From Lachnospiraceae bacterium UBA7076 (GTDB lineage Bacteria; Bacillota; Clostridia; Lachnospirales; Lachnospiraceae), in NCBI GenBank assembly GCA_002493625.1, contig DKZK01000038.1:16420-80419 (forward strand): a DNA stretch of 64,000 bases. Reading direction: 5' to 3'. Made by a program: the position numbers and the translations under genes. Shown here in pieces: positions 16,410 through 25,228 of this stretch. Under the pieces are notes generated by a model. That model had not been told where the DNA came from. It searched no databases and was given only the letters and a program-made list of their open reading frames with translations. How positions within the stretch are numbered: the stretch's first letter is position 1; the number at the start of each line of letters is the position of its first letter.

Positions 16410-17495
16410 TTAATCCATCTGATTCAGGTAGACAGTGACAACCTGCATGTCATCCCCGTATTGCTCACTGCTGTACTGGCAGTACATAACTCCCGATACC
16501 TCCTGAAGAAACTGCATGTCATACAGCTCGTCGCTGTAATCCGTCACGGCAATTTCAACGGTTCCCGTTATATTTCTGCCCGCTGTTCGCTTAACCTCAT
16601 TTTTAAAGCTCTGGTAATCACAAATAAGATTATTTTTTGCAAAATAATTGTATGTCATGCTGTCGCATGACTCAAAGCTTTCCTCGTCCCAGACATGCCT
16701 GTCATCCATAATATCATCCGTGACATTGAAATACATATGACCCACAAAGCTTCCCCTGTCAGGCAGCGGATCATCCCACGTGGCGTCAACCTGATACCAC
16801 TCTCCGTCAAGACATACCCGATTCCACGCATGCAGCTCCCCGTCAGCCGTTCCGGTCATAAACTCATTTTCAACGCCTGCGCAGGAAAGCAAAAGAGCCA
16901 TTGCCTCAGCATAGCCGTTACACACTGCCGTGCCCTGAACGAGCGCACCATAAGCCCTGTACGCATATTCCTTTGAATAATCCACATACCCATAGCTGCA
17001 ATTTGCAACAATGTAATCATGTATGGCAAGCTCTTTTTCGTAATCTGTCATACCCGGCTTAATTAAACGGTCCAAAACGGAATCCACCTTTTCATAAAGC
17101 TTCACCGCAGCCGGTCTGTCGCCCGGAATACCCGTGCCGTTTATGTATTTCTGATAAACGTAATAATTATCCGATATTTCATATCGAAGTATGATTTTCA
17201 TACCCTTTTTCGTTTTCTGTATGACGGAATACTGATTTACATTTCCATAAAGACCGCATATATAATCATTTATGGAGTTTATGTCATTTTCCGTTATGTT
17301 GCTTACATAAAATACACCGCTGTCATCCCCGGCTTCAATCTGCTCATTTACAAGCGTGGTAAGCTCAATCATCCCGTCTGCGGTCTGATCCGGATGCAGC
17401 CTTGCTCCTATATCCCAGCCCCAGAAATATGCTATGGCAATAATCGCTACAACCAGAATAGGGATAATTTTTATTACCTTATGATTGTTATACAC
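16410..17495 (-). CDS. Membrane-anchored transglutaminase-like protein
   Basis: A 361-residue protein with one N-terminal membrane segment (about residues 8-26) and the rest probably outside the cell. The transglutaminase-like core carries a full Cys-His-Asp triad: TAVCNGYAEA (Cys192), ELHAWN (His222) and QVDATWDD (Asp237). Bacterial members are usually cysteine proteases or peptidases of surface substrates, and sometimes cross-linkers; the substrate here is unknown. It starts with GTG, whose G is shared with the TAG stop of the 58-residue gene upstream (TAGTG), with GAGG 7 bases before. The pair is therefore translationally coupled. Confidence 0.85.
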   Translation of the reverse strand: MYNNHKVIKIIPILVVAIIAIAYFWGWDIGARLHPDQTADGMIELTTLVNEQIEAGDDSGVFYVSNITENDINSINDYICGLYGNVNQYSVIQKTKKGMKIILRYEISDNYYVYQKYINGTGIPGDRPAAVKLYEKVDSVLDRLIKPGMTDYEKELAIHDYIVANCSYGYVDYSKEYAYRAYGALVQGTAVCNGYAEAMALLLSCAGVENEFMTGTADGELHAWNRVCLDGEWYQVDATWDDPLPDRGSFVGHMYFNVTDDIMDDRHVWDEESFESCDSMTYNYFAKNNLICDYQSFKNEVKRTAGRNITGTVEIAVTDYSDELYDMQFLQEVSGVMYCQYSSEQYGDDMQVVTVYLNQMD

Positions 17496-17671
17496 TATTC
17501 TACCTCATCCTCATCGTCATCATCATTTTTGCTGCTCGCTGATTTTCCCATGATAAGCAAAACAACCATTAGTATGATTGAAACAATCAGGCATATGGCA
17601 ATAAGCACAGGCTTGCTGCTGTCTCCCGTCACCGGCATCAGAAGTGCATATAATAATTCATTATAATTCAT
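17495..17671 (-). CDS. 58-residue membrane protein resembling an isolated cell-wall sorting signal
   Basis: A short gene with a strong ribosome binding site (GGAGG, 5 bases before ATG at 17671). The protein begins MNYNELLYALLMPVTGDSS, followed by a ~23-residue hydrophobic helix and a tail GKSASSKNDDDDEDEVE. MPVTGD plus helix mimics the C-terminal LPxTG sorting signal of sortase substrates, but there is no secretion signal or exported domain before it, and the tail is mostly acidic instead of basic. It overlaps the transglutaminase gene by one base. It may be a membrane partner of that enzyme, or a remnant of a larger surface protein. Expression is plausible but unproven. Confidence 0.65.
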   Translation of the reverse strand: MNYNELLYALLMPVTGDSSKPVLIAICLIVSIILMVVLLIMGKSASSKNDDDDEDEVE

Positions 17672-17783
17672 AGCTTCCTCCAAAAAATTTACTATAATTA
17701 TTTTAAGATAATCTTCCTATAAAGGCAACTGTTTTCAAATTTTATTTTTATTCATGCAGCACTCTCTCCTGCGTCCCATCCGC

Positions 17784-18224
17784 TCATGAGTCAAGCCACT
17801 GGATAAATGCGGTCTTATCGGTGCTGTTATATCCCGCATTTCTATAAAAGTCCAGTGTCTTTTGTTCCCTGCTGCCTGTCAGGAGCATCATCTTGTAACA
17901 ATTTGTCTGCCGGGCTATCTGTTTTGCATATTCCAGACATTCCGATGCCAGACCGTGTCCCCTGAAGTCTGTATGAGTAACAACATTTTCCACAAATGCA
18001 TAGGGGCGTATGTTTCTTGTCAGATTAGGAATAATTACACATACACAGGAGGATACGATTTTTCCATCCAGTTCATTGACTATCAGGTGATGGTTTTCAT
18101 CTTCCAGAATGTGCTGCCACGTATCGTGCAGATAATCGGATTCTTCGGGAACCGATTCTTCATGCAGACATAAATATAATTCCAATATTGCGTTCAAATC
18201 TTTTTTTTCAGCTTCACGTACCAT
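17784..18224 (-). CDS. GNAT-family N-acetyltransferase
   Basis: A 146-residue acetyl-CoA-dependent acyltransferase. The start at 18224 (MVREAEKKDLNAILELY) has GGGAGG 9 bases upstream and gives the typical GNAT opening; the longer frame adds 16 residues. FVENVVTHTDFRGHGLASECLEYA is motif A, with the R/Q-x-x-G-x-G/A acetyl-CoA loop (FRGHGLA). KMMLLTGSREQKTLDFYRNAGY is motif B. The substrate is unknown: it may be an amine, an antibiotic or a protein N-terminus. It is the first of several accessory-looking genes in 17784-20854. Confidence 0.85.
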   Translation of the reverse strand: MVREAEKKDLNAILELYLCLHEESVPEESDYLHDTWQHILEDENHHLIVNELDGKIVSSCVCVIIPNLTRNIRPYAFVENVVTHTDFRGHGLASECLEYAKQIARQTNCYKMMLLTGSREQKTLDFYRNAGYNSTDKTAFIQWLDS

Positions 18225-18340
18225 AGTGATAATCCTCCCTGTTCTGCAAATTTGCTCCAAATATTTACGCATATATTTTACACTACATATCCCCTATGCA
18301 TCAACTGTTTTTATGGAATCTGCCGATTATAATTGCCTTT

Positions 18341-19510
18341 CTACCACCTCGAAAAGAAAAGTCCTGCAAGAGGCGATAACAGAATCATAATTACGGAAAA
18401 TGTAAAGGATTCCACGGATATTAAGGTTGCCCTCTGCTCCGACGGAAACATATCCTGCAATTTTGCATTGGTTCGCACCTGCAATGCATCATCGCCCAAT
18501 GCCGCAATAAATCCTCCAAATACCATGATTACGGTGATGCCGGAAGCTTCCAGCGCTACGCCAAAGACCACAAGCAGAGCTGCCATTACAGCTATATTCC
18601 GGTATTTCATTTTTTGCAGAAGAAAAATGATTTTTGCGCCAATGATTCCGCCAGACTGCATCAAAAATAAAGCAGTTCCCAACAACATATGGGGTATGCC
18701 TGACTCTAAAAGCTTTGCCTGCAAGAAAAACAATAATAAAATATCAATTGCGCCTACAAAGGAATTGCAAAACATCAAAAATACAGCTTTCTTTGCTGAC
18801 TTTAGAAAAGCTATACTCTCCAGAAAACACTTTATCAGTTCACTTTTGATTGAGCCGGCTATCTGTCGGTGTTTTTGTTCTTGTTTTTGCTTTTGTTTTT
18901 CTTCTTGTTTTTCATTTTCATCTCCTCTGACTTCTATCAATGTATGCAATATCAAAAGCTGTATCAAGCCATTCACCAGACTTGTGCTATATGCCAGACG
19001 GTATCCTATCATTAATGCAACTCCGGCGCACAAAGTAGAAATCCCTTCGCTCAGCCGATAAATTATCAGTTGGTTGGACTCATATTTCGCATATTCGCTC
19101 TGACGGTCTGCAAGCTTCAGGGAATCATAAGCCAGTGCATCCCCTGTTCCTGATGCAAAATTATAGTTGCCTGCAAAAAATGCCATGGCAATACAGACAT
19201 GTATCAGATTATCGGAACCAATCATTACAGAACATCCTATCATATTCAGAATGGTGCTGACAAGCAGCATCCGCTTTCTTCCAAATACATCTGCCAGTAC
19301 GCCGGACGGAATCTCAAACAGTAAACTCGTGATATGAAATACTGTTTCTGCAATTCCAATTTCAACCAGACTATATCCTCTGGACGCCAGAATGGCTACC
19401 CATGCCCCTGTAATCGACAATCCGCCTATTATGGAGGATGTATATAATGTTTTTATCTGTTTGTCACATGTAAATTTATTTATCGTATTTTTCTTTTTAT
19501 TTTTTGACAT
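18341..19510 (-). CDS. Major facilitator superfamily transporter
   Basis: A 389-residue polytopic protein with about 12 hydrophobic segments. The conserved loop 2-3 motif of the superfamily reads GVLADVFGRKRMLL (about 71-84). The central loop between helices 6 and 7 is strikingly repetitive and charged, rich in Lys, Gln and Glu (about 197-220). The second half is typical of MFS drug-efflux-like or H+ symport carriers. The substrate is not predictable. It is flanked by a GNAT enzyme and a transglutaminase-like protein, but intergenic gaps of 68-150 bases give no firm operon. Confidence 0.85.
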   Translation of the reverse strand: MSKNKKKNTINKFTCDKQIKTLYTSSIIGGLSITGAWVAILASRGYSLVEIGIAETVFHITSLLFEIPSGVLADVFGRKRMLLVSTILNMIGCSVMIGSDNLIHVCIAMAFFAGNYNFASGTGDALAYDSLKLADRQSEYAKYESNQLIIYRLSEGISTLCAGVALMIGYRLAYSTSLVNGLIQLLILHTLIEVRGDENEKQEEKQKQKQEQKHRQIAGSIKSELIKCFLESIAFLKSAKKAVFLMFCNSFVGAIDILLLFFLQAKLLESGIPHMLLGTALFLMQSGGIIGAKIIFLLQKMKYRNIAVMAALLVVFGVALEASGITVIMVFGGFIAALGDDALQVRTNAKLQDMFPSEQRATLISVESFTFSVIMILLSPLAGLFFSRW

Positions 19511-19660
19511 AAAAAAATCTCCTTAACTTTTATTTTTTGTCGTTAAAGAGATGATGAACCGTTTTTTATTCCAATTTGTAAGGTGTGATAAATCTATCCA
19601 TTCATACAAATCTTCCTAAAAAAGGGCGCACTATCCCTGTAATCAGGAATTGTATAACCA

Positions 19661-20359
19661 TTATTCAGATGAAGATTTGTTGTTTTCCAATACATAAATC
19701 TGACCTCTCATATTGTCTTTGTCTTTTGATGGTACTACACAGGATGCCGTTTTGTCAAGCTCCGTAGGCAGATTATCCCAAAGCTCTGTCCTCGTCTTAC
19801 TTTCCCTCAATTTCTCCAATATTTTTCTATCAGGGTCGGGATATATTACAAAGCCGTCAGTCTCTCCCATATTCGGACGTATGGGAAAAGCAAGCTGTTC
19901 CCCATCTGTTGAAAACTGCGCGTTCACCCCTGCTTTATTTCCCCTTGCGTCAAGTCTTATCCATTTTTTCAAGTCCTTGACATATACTCCATTCAGACCA
20001 TGATATATCAAAACAGGCGCAGTTTCATCGTCCAGAATCAACTTCTGATAACAAAAGCCTGCCGGAATTGATTTACGGCGCAATAAAGCAGCCAGCAGAT
20101 GGGATTTGGCAAAGCAGATGCCATGACCGGCTTTCAGCACCTCCGAAGCAGTGCATGTAATCACATCTTCGTTTATATCTGCCGAATAGGAAATGTTATC
20201 TCTGACAAATTCATAGGCTTTTTTCATGAAATCCAACTCATTATCCGCCTTTTGAAATAGTGCATCAGCCTGCTCTGCAATGGCTTCATTGTCATAATCA
20301 ATCACATTGTCATGCTTTAAATATTCATCAACGTTATTGGTATATAAAACTAAATCCAT
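19661..20359 (-). CDS. Transglutaminase-like domain protein
   Basis: A 232-residue protein without a signal peptide, so probably cytosolic. The transglutaminase-like core has the triad Cys82 (AGHGICFAKSHLLAALLR), His120 (LIYHGLNGVYV) and Asp137 (WIRLDARGN). This matches the bacterial transglutaminase-like family often annotated as cysteine proteases. Its sequence is distinct from the membrane-anchored transglutaminase at 16410. AGGTGATATAA precedes the ATG. The substrate and role are unknown; an intact triad suggests activity. Confidence 0.82.
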   Translation of the reverse strand: MDLVLYTNNVDEYLKHDNVIDYDNEAIAEQADALFQKADNELDFMKKAYEFVRDNISYSADINEDVITCTASEVLKAGHGICFAKSHLLAALLRRKSIPAGFCYQKLILDDETAPVLIYHGLNGVYVKDLKKWIRLDARGNKAGVNAQFSTDGEQLAFPIRPNMGETDGFVIYPDPDRKILEKLRESKTRTELWDNLPTELDKTASCVVPSKDKDNMRGQIYVLENNKSSSE

Positions 20360-20506
20360 TTATATCACCTCCGGGAAAACCATAACAAATCTGCGTTGTT
20401 TTGTCTTACCCATAAACAGCGAATGGTTGGACATTTCCATTACAAGTCACCTTGATTACAAAATGGGATTTTACAGCTGCTTAAAGTAACTCTCAATTTA
20501 AAAGCT

Positions 20507-20854
20507 TCAAAACAACACCTCTCCCAAATACTTGTCATGGGGAACAATCAAGCACTTCTCAATAGATTTCCAATAGCTGTCATACAGATTTTTCTGTGCC
20601 AGTCCGTAATTTTCTTTTGTATCAAATTCCCAGTAAAGCATGTACTTAACACTTTTCACAATACGGGTAATTTTTTTTGGAGGAAGACCTTCCTTAATTT
20701 GCTCCATATCAATGTGATACCCTCTTTTGACAAAGCGAATCATAAGAAGTCCCTCCTGCTTTTCCAGAAATGCTTTCGCTTCAGACATCAGCGTTTCAAA
20801 CTCCTCTGTCTTTTGAGGCTTGACCTGATAAATACATATTTCTGTAAACGGCAT
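20507..20854 (-). CDS. Small dimeric alpha-beta-barrel protein (NIPSNAP / ABM-like)
   Basis: A 115-residue soluble protein. The pattern FTEICIYQVKPQKTEEFETLMSEAKAFLEKQEGLL is the strand-helix start of dimeric alpha-beta-barrel proteins, such as antibiotic biosynthesis monooxygenase-like and NIPSNAP-like families. YMLYWEFDTKENYGLAQKNL continues the fold. No catalytic residue can be assigned. The ribosome binding site is GAGGGAGGATGAAAT, just before the ATG. It lies between the transglutaminase-like gene and a region with the recurrent GAACGTCAG motif. Confidence 0.6.
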   Translation of the reverse strand: MPFTEICIYQVKPQKTEEFETLMSEAKAFLEKQEGLLMIRFVKRGYHIDMEQIKEGLPPKKITRIVKSVKYMLYWEFDTKENYGLAQKNLYDSYWKSIEKCLIVPHDKYLGEVLF

Positions 20855-20969
20855 ATTTCATCCTCCCTCTATTGAACGTCAGGCATTCAATATTTTAAAA
20901 CACAGAAAAACCTGACACAGTCACTGAACGCTCCGACAGCAATAAAGTAATAATTATGGCAGAAAGAAC

Positions 20970-21332
20970 CTAAAAATCGAAGTCACAATCCTCATTCACA
21001 ATCACGCTCTTTATCCCTGTAACATTATTCAGCGCCTTTAAAATTCCTGTAACAACGGTATCAATATCCTCATCAATATTTCCGGTATCAAGGTAAATAC
21101 TTACTTTTTCATCATTTTTAGACACATCAATATACCCTATAAAAATTTCCTCCTCGTCATATGGGGCAGTAAATTCGTCTATTGCTGCATTGATTTCCTT
21201 TAATTTTTCATCCGTGCAGCCTTCTTCAAAGTAAATGCTGTAATCAAAGCACTCTCCGTCAAAGCCTGCCACATGTGCCTCGAAATACAATCCTAATTTA
21301 TCAAAACCCATCATACTATCAAAACTATCCAT
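20970..21332 (-). CDS. Uncharacterised acidic protein
   Basis: A 120-residue, strongly acidic soluble protein that I do not recognise. The predicted pattern alternates strands and helices (LGLYFEAHVAG, DEKLKEINAAIDEF, IFIGYIDVSKNDEKVSIYLD), compatible with a small alpha/beta fold. There is no membrane segment. GGAGGGTAAGGT before the ATG is a good ribosome binding site. It lies 24 bases downstream of the chemoreceptor gene, in the same direction, and may be co-transcribed with it. Confidence 0.7.
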   Translation of the reverse strand: MDSFDSMMGFDKLGLYFEAHVAGFDGECFDYSIYFEEGCTDEKLKEINAAIDEFTAPYDEEEIFIGYIDVSKNDEKVSIYLDTGNIDEDIDTVVTGILKALNNVTGIKSVIVNEDCDFDF

Positions 21333-21356
21333 ACCTTACCCTCCATAATAATATAA

Positions 21357-23084
21357 TTATTCGTTCTCCGACAGCTTAAAGAATTGCAAATCCTCATCAA
21401 GCTTTTCAGACAGACGCATCAATTCGCTTGCCGCATCTGACATAATCGAAATAAAGGAATTGAGTTCCTCCATAGACGCATATGTTTCCTCTGTTGACGC
21501 CGCATTTTCTTCAGATATTGCCGACAAGCCCTGGATAACATCCACCACCTGTTCTCTGGATTCACTGCAGACCTTCGTCTGCCCTTTAATTCCTTCTGTT
21601 TTCTGCCAGCATACGTTTATTCCCTCCTCTACGTCACCAAACTTTGCCTTTGTATCATCCAGCTTTCGCTGCTGCTGGTCAACAATAATCTTGACCTCCT
21701 CCATAACTTCAACCATAAGCTCAGATTCTGTTAATAAGGTATCAACAATTTCCTCAATTCTTCTGGAGGATTCATTTGATTGCTCCGCCAGCTTTTGTAT
21801 CTCAGATGCAACTACCGCAAATCCCCTTCCGTGCTCTCCTGCCCTTGCTGCCTCTATGGACGCATTCAGGGAAAGAAGATTTGTTTCTTCCGCAATGGAG
21901 CTGATAAGCGCAATTGCCTCCTTAATGGACTGCACTGATGCATTTGTGGCATATACCTGATTGCCAATTTTATCAAGGGCTTCTGTTGTGTGATCGTTTG
22001 ATGTTTCCAGCTCCTTAATAATTTTAGCAGATTCATCACCGGCATCCTTCATCCTTGTGGCATTACGGTCCAAATCGGAAACGCTGTTTACAATGTTTTC
22101 AATCACTTCTCCAATGTTGGCAACATAGACATTTGCATTTTCAATTTCTTCAGCCTGCGTTACCGCTCCCTTTGATATATCTCCGACTGCACAGTTGATT
22201 TCCTGTGTTGTTACAGATGTATTTTGCGCCATTTCCTCAAGATTTTTTCCCGAATCAATCATGATTTTTGATGATTTATGTATATCACCTAATATTTCAT
22301 TCAGCTTTCCAACGAAATTTTTTAATGCGCGCAGCATACTGCCAATTTCATCCGGACGTTCCATATACCTTGGATTTACCTGAAAATCAAGATTACCTTC
22401 CGACAGAGTATGTATTACAGCCTCTGCGCTTTCTATTGAGCGAACAATTCCAAGAATTATTAAAATGCTTAATACAATGATAATAACCTCAACCACACAG
22501 ACACCTATGGAAATTGACTTAACAATACGATTTACATAAGACTCTGCCTCTTTGCTTGGTATTCCTGCAAACATCATTCCAATTACATTACCTGTGGAAT
22601 CCTTTAAAGGCATATAATAAACGTAATAATTTTTACCATTTATGGATGTACTATAATCTTTATACTCCTTGCCTTTATTCAGTACAGCTTCCACAACCTT
22701 ATCATTTGCGTCCGTGCCGATAATCCGTTCCTTGGTCTCATTTGAAACAAGTGTGGTAGCCATACGGGTTTTTCCATAAAATATGGTTATATCGTAATCC
22801 GTTCCTGCAACCATGGCATCCAAAACATCCATATTTTCCGTAATATTCAAATCACCCTTCATAAGGCATCCGTCTTCAATATAGTAATCTCCCTCCGCCA
22901 ATCCGTTATAAGCGCCCGTCATACTTGTAACCATTCCCTGAAGCCCAAGCATTGTCTCATTTTTCATGCCTTCCTTCATTTTGTTAATCGAAATAAGCAA
23001 AATAAAAAGCGCCAGCAAAACGCATGGAACAACAGACATAAATAATAACTGCCTGCGTAAATTTAATTTCATTTTTTTCTTCAT
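21357..23084 (-). CDS. Methyl-accepting chemotaxis protein with Cache sensor
   Basis: A 575-residue chemoreceptor. I start it at 23084 (MKKKMKLNLRR), after AAAGGAAAA, instead of an upstream alternative. The first membrane segment is at about residues 14-33. An extracellular single-Cache-like domain spans about 40-180 (GLQGMVTSMTGAYNGLAEGDYY ... GNVIGMMFAGIPSKEAESYV). The second membrane segment is at about 188-210, a HAMP domain follows, and a cytoplasmic signalling coiled coil carries the hairpin tip EETNLLSLNASIEAARAGEHG. The ligand is unknown. No che genes are in the window. Confidence 0.92.
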   Translation of the reverse strand: MKKKMKLNLRRQLLFMSVVPCVLLALFILLISINKMKEGMKNETMLGLQGMVTSMTGAYNGLAEGDYYIEDGCLMKGDLNITENMDVLDAMVAGTDYDITIFYGKTRMATTLVSNETKERIIGTDANDKVVEAVLNKGKEYKDYSTSINGKNYYVYYMPLKDSTGNVIGMMFAGIPSKEAESYVNRIVKSISIGVCVVEVIIIVLSILIILGIVRSIESAEAVIHTLSEGNLDFQVNPRYMERPDEIGSMLRALKNFVGKLNEILGDIHKSSKIMIDSGKNLEEMAQNTSVTTQEINCAVGDISKGAVTQAEEIENANVYVANIGEVIENIVNSVSDLDRNATRMKDAGDESAKIIKELETSNDHTTEALDKIGNQVYATNASVQSIKEAIALISSIAEETNLLSLNASIEAARAGEHGRGFAVVASEIQKLAEQSNESSRRIEEIVDTLLTESELMVEVMEEVKIIVDQQQRKLDDTKAKFGDVEEGINVCWQKTEGIKGQTKVCSESREQVVDVIQGLSAISEENAASTEETYASMEELNSFISIMSDAASELMRLSEKLDEDLQFFKLSENE

Positions 23085-23225
23085 CACTGTTTTCCTTTCT
23101 TTGAATAACAATCTCCCACTCTTGTATAATCTGTGTTTCTTTATGTCGCATTTTGACCATTTTTGAACACAACCATATTTTAATTATAGCACTTTAGTTT
23201 GTTAATTCAATAATGAATTTTATTC

Positions 23226-23254
23226 TTGAAGCGGCACCGCCTTTGTTGTAAAAT
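23226..23254 (+). promoter_or_regulatory. Probable sigma-A promoter of argH
   Basis: TTGAAG (23226-23231), 17-base spacer, TAAAAT (23249-23254). The position is 37 bases before the argH ATG, leaving a short leader with GGAAGGCAGG as the ribosome binding region. Confidence 0.6.
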
Positions 23255-23290
23255 ATCTACTTAGAATATAACGGAAGGCAGGAAAAAAAT

Positions 23291-24676
23291 ATGGCACAAC
23301 TTTGGGGTGGTCGCTTTACAAAGGAAACGGACAAGCTTGTTTACAATTTTAACGCTTCCATTTCATTCGACCGGAAATTTTATAAGCAGGATATACAAGG
23401 CAGCAAAGCACATGTTGCAATGCTTGCAGCAACAGGCATACTTACAGAGGATGAAAAAAACAAAATATCAGAGGGTCTGGATGGCATTCTTGCAGATGTT
23501 GAAACCGGCAGGCTTGCCATAACAGAGGAATACGAGGACATACACAGTTTTGTGGAGGCGAACCTGATTGACAGAATTGGCGATGCAGGCAAAAAGCTTC
23601 ATACCGGACGTTCCAGAAACGACCAGGTGGCTCTTGATATGCGGCTTTATGTGAGGGATGAGCTTACCTGCGTAAAGGAGCTTATAATAGCGCTGCTGAA
23701 ACAGCTTCACAAGCTTATGAAAGAAAATACCGAAACCTATATGCCAGGCTTTACCCATCTTCAGAAAGCGCAGCCTGTTACCTTTGCCCACCATATAGGC
23801 GCATACATGGAAATGTTCAAGCGTGACCTGTCACGCATCCATGATATATATGAGAGAATGAATTACTGTCCGTTAGGAGCAGGCGCCCTTGCAGGCACCA
23901 CCTATCCTCTTGACAGAGAGCTTACCGCATCGCTTCTTAACTTTAAGGGGACAACCTTAAACAGCATGGATTCTGTATCAGACAGGGATTATGTAATTGA
24001 GATGCTGTCTGCTTTTTCCACGATTATGATGCATCTGTCCAGATTTTCAGAGGAAATAATTATCTGGAACTCCAACGAGTATCAGTTTGTTGAGCTTGAC
24101 GATGCCTACAGCACCGGAAGCTCCATTATGCCACAAAAGAAAAATCCTGACATTGCCGAGCTTGTCCGGGGCAAAACAGGCAGGGTTTACGGCGCGCTTA
24201 TGTCAATACTTACAACAATGAAGGGTATTCCCCTTGCATATAATAAGGATATGCAGGAGGACAAGGAGCTTACCTTTGATGCAATCGACACGGTTAAAGG
24301 CTGTCTTGCACTTTTTACCGGAATGATTTCAACGATGAAGCTCAATAAAGCCGTCATGGAAAAAAGCGCAAAAAACGGGTTTACAAATGCCACGGATGCG
24401 GCAGACTATCTTGTAAATCACGGCGTGCCATTCAGGGACGCCCACGGCATAGTAGGTCAGCTTGTGCTCTACTGCATAGACAAAAATATATCCCTTGATG
24501 AAATGTCAATGGAAGAATACAAGTCAATAAGCCCTGTATTTGAGGAGGATATATATGAAGCAATAAGCCTTACCGAATGCGTAAACAAACGAAATACAAT
24601 CGGCGCTCCCGGACCTTTATCCATGGAGCAGATTATAAACATAAACGAGGATTTCCTAAATAACCTAGACAAATAG
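23291..24676 (+). CDS. argH: Argininosuccinate lyase
   Basis: Cleaves argininosuccinate to arginine and fumarate, the last step of arginine synthesis. It belongs to the fumarase/aspartase superfamily, and its 461-residue length is typical. MAQLWGGRFTKETD is the classic start. TGRSRNDQVALDMRL, LQKAQPVTFAHH and the superfamily signature GSSIMPQKKNPD (Ser277/278 loop) are all present. No argG or other arginine gene is next to it. It is transcribed on the plus strand, divergent from the chemoreceptor, with its own promoter. Confidence 0.97.
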   Translation: MAQLWGGRFTKETDKLVYNFNASISFDRKFYKQDIQGSKAHVAMLAATGILTEDEKNKISEGLDGILADVETGRLAITEEYEDIHSFVEANLIDRIGDAGKKLHTGRSRNDQVALDMRLYVRDELTCVKELIIALLKQLHKLMKENTETYMPGFTHLQKAQPVTFAHHIGAYMEMFKRDLSRIHDIYERMNYCPLGAGALAGTTYPLDRELTASLLNFKGTTLNSMDSVSDRDYVIEMLSAFSTIMMHLSRFSEEIIIWNSNEYQFVELDDAYSTGSSIMPQKKNPDIAELVRGKTGRVYGALMSILTTMKGIPLAYNKDMQEDKELTFDAIDTVKGCLALFTGMISTMKLNKAVMEKSAKNGFTNATDAADYLVNHGVPFRDAHGIVGQLVLYCIDKNISLDEMSMEEYKSISPVFEEDIYEAISLTECVNKRNTIGAPGPLSMEQIININEDFLNNLDK

Positions 24677-24767
24677 CCCTGACAAACAGCTTTAACATAT
24701 AAAATCTATTTAACGTACTATTATCAGGCAAAAATATAACAGTAACTTTCTTCAGGAGGAAAACGAA

Positions 24768-25013
24768 ATGAATAATACGACGAAACAAAAATATGAGCTT
24801 GCAAAAAAAATGCTCAAGGGAAAAATCGAGATAGATGAAGTTGCCCTTATGACCGGACTTTCTGAGGACGTATTAAAAGAGCTTAAGGAGGAGGTTGCAC
24901 CGGAGAGCAAGGATGTTCAGATACTAAAAAACCTTGACACGGTAGACCTTGATATAGGACAGATACTCTATGACAATTTCCCGGATGAGGACACTGATGC
25001 GGAGGAACCGTAA
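24768..25013 (+). CDS. Small protein resembling the C-terminal tail of Rpn/transposase-like nucleases
   Basis: An 81-residue acidic protein with an excellent ribosome binding site (AGGAGG, 7 bases before ATG). The segment KYELAKKMLKGKIEIDEVALMTGLSEDVLKELKEE resembles the helix-turn-helix-like tail of Rpn/PD-(D/E)XK family proteins (AKxML...G.s.eEIA..TGLs...I..L). The nuclease domain is absent. It may be a free-standing regulator-like module or a remnant with a new start. The gene follows argH by 91 bases and ends 25 bases before a long hairpin that probably terminates it. Confidence 0.6.
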   Translation: MNNTTKQKYELAKKMLKGKIEIDEVALMTGLSEDVLKELKEEVAPESKDVQILKNLDTVDLDIGQILYDNFPDEDTDAEEP

Positions 25014-25037
25014 CAAATAACAATTACTTGAGAATGC

Positions 25038-25200
25038 CGGTACTTAAAGGGGCTGTCGCAATAAGGATTTGTTTTTTTAGTAACTATGCATTTTGAACAA
25101 AGAAAAGCGGAAGTTAAGTAACACGTTGGAGCGTTCTTTGTTTAAAATGCATTACAAAAAAAGTTAAAATCCTTATTGCGACAGCCCCTTTTTAGTACTG
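25038..25200. repeat. Long inverted repeat acting as probable bidirectional terminator
   Basis: It lies between the convergent 3' ends of the 81-residue gene and sigG. The outer arms are a perfect 25-bp inverted repeat (25046-25070 with 25167-25191) containing GGGGCTGTCGCAATAAGGAT, flanked by GGTACTTA and TAGTACTG. The inner arms (25086-25104 with 25134-25152) match at 18 of 19 positions around ATGCATTTT. The central loop is 29 bases. T-runs follow the stems in both directions. One arm recurs at 2718-2779, and a shorter piece recurs at 55127-55157 after the cold-shock gene. Confidence 0.85.
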
Positions 25201-25228
25201 CTGCATCTGCAACAAGCAAAAGTATATT

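Noticed and set aside
17784..20854. Phage or plasmid island
   Set aside because: There is no integrase, structural or replication gene, and no att-like direct repeats were seen.
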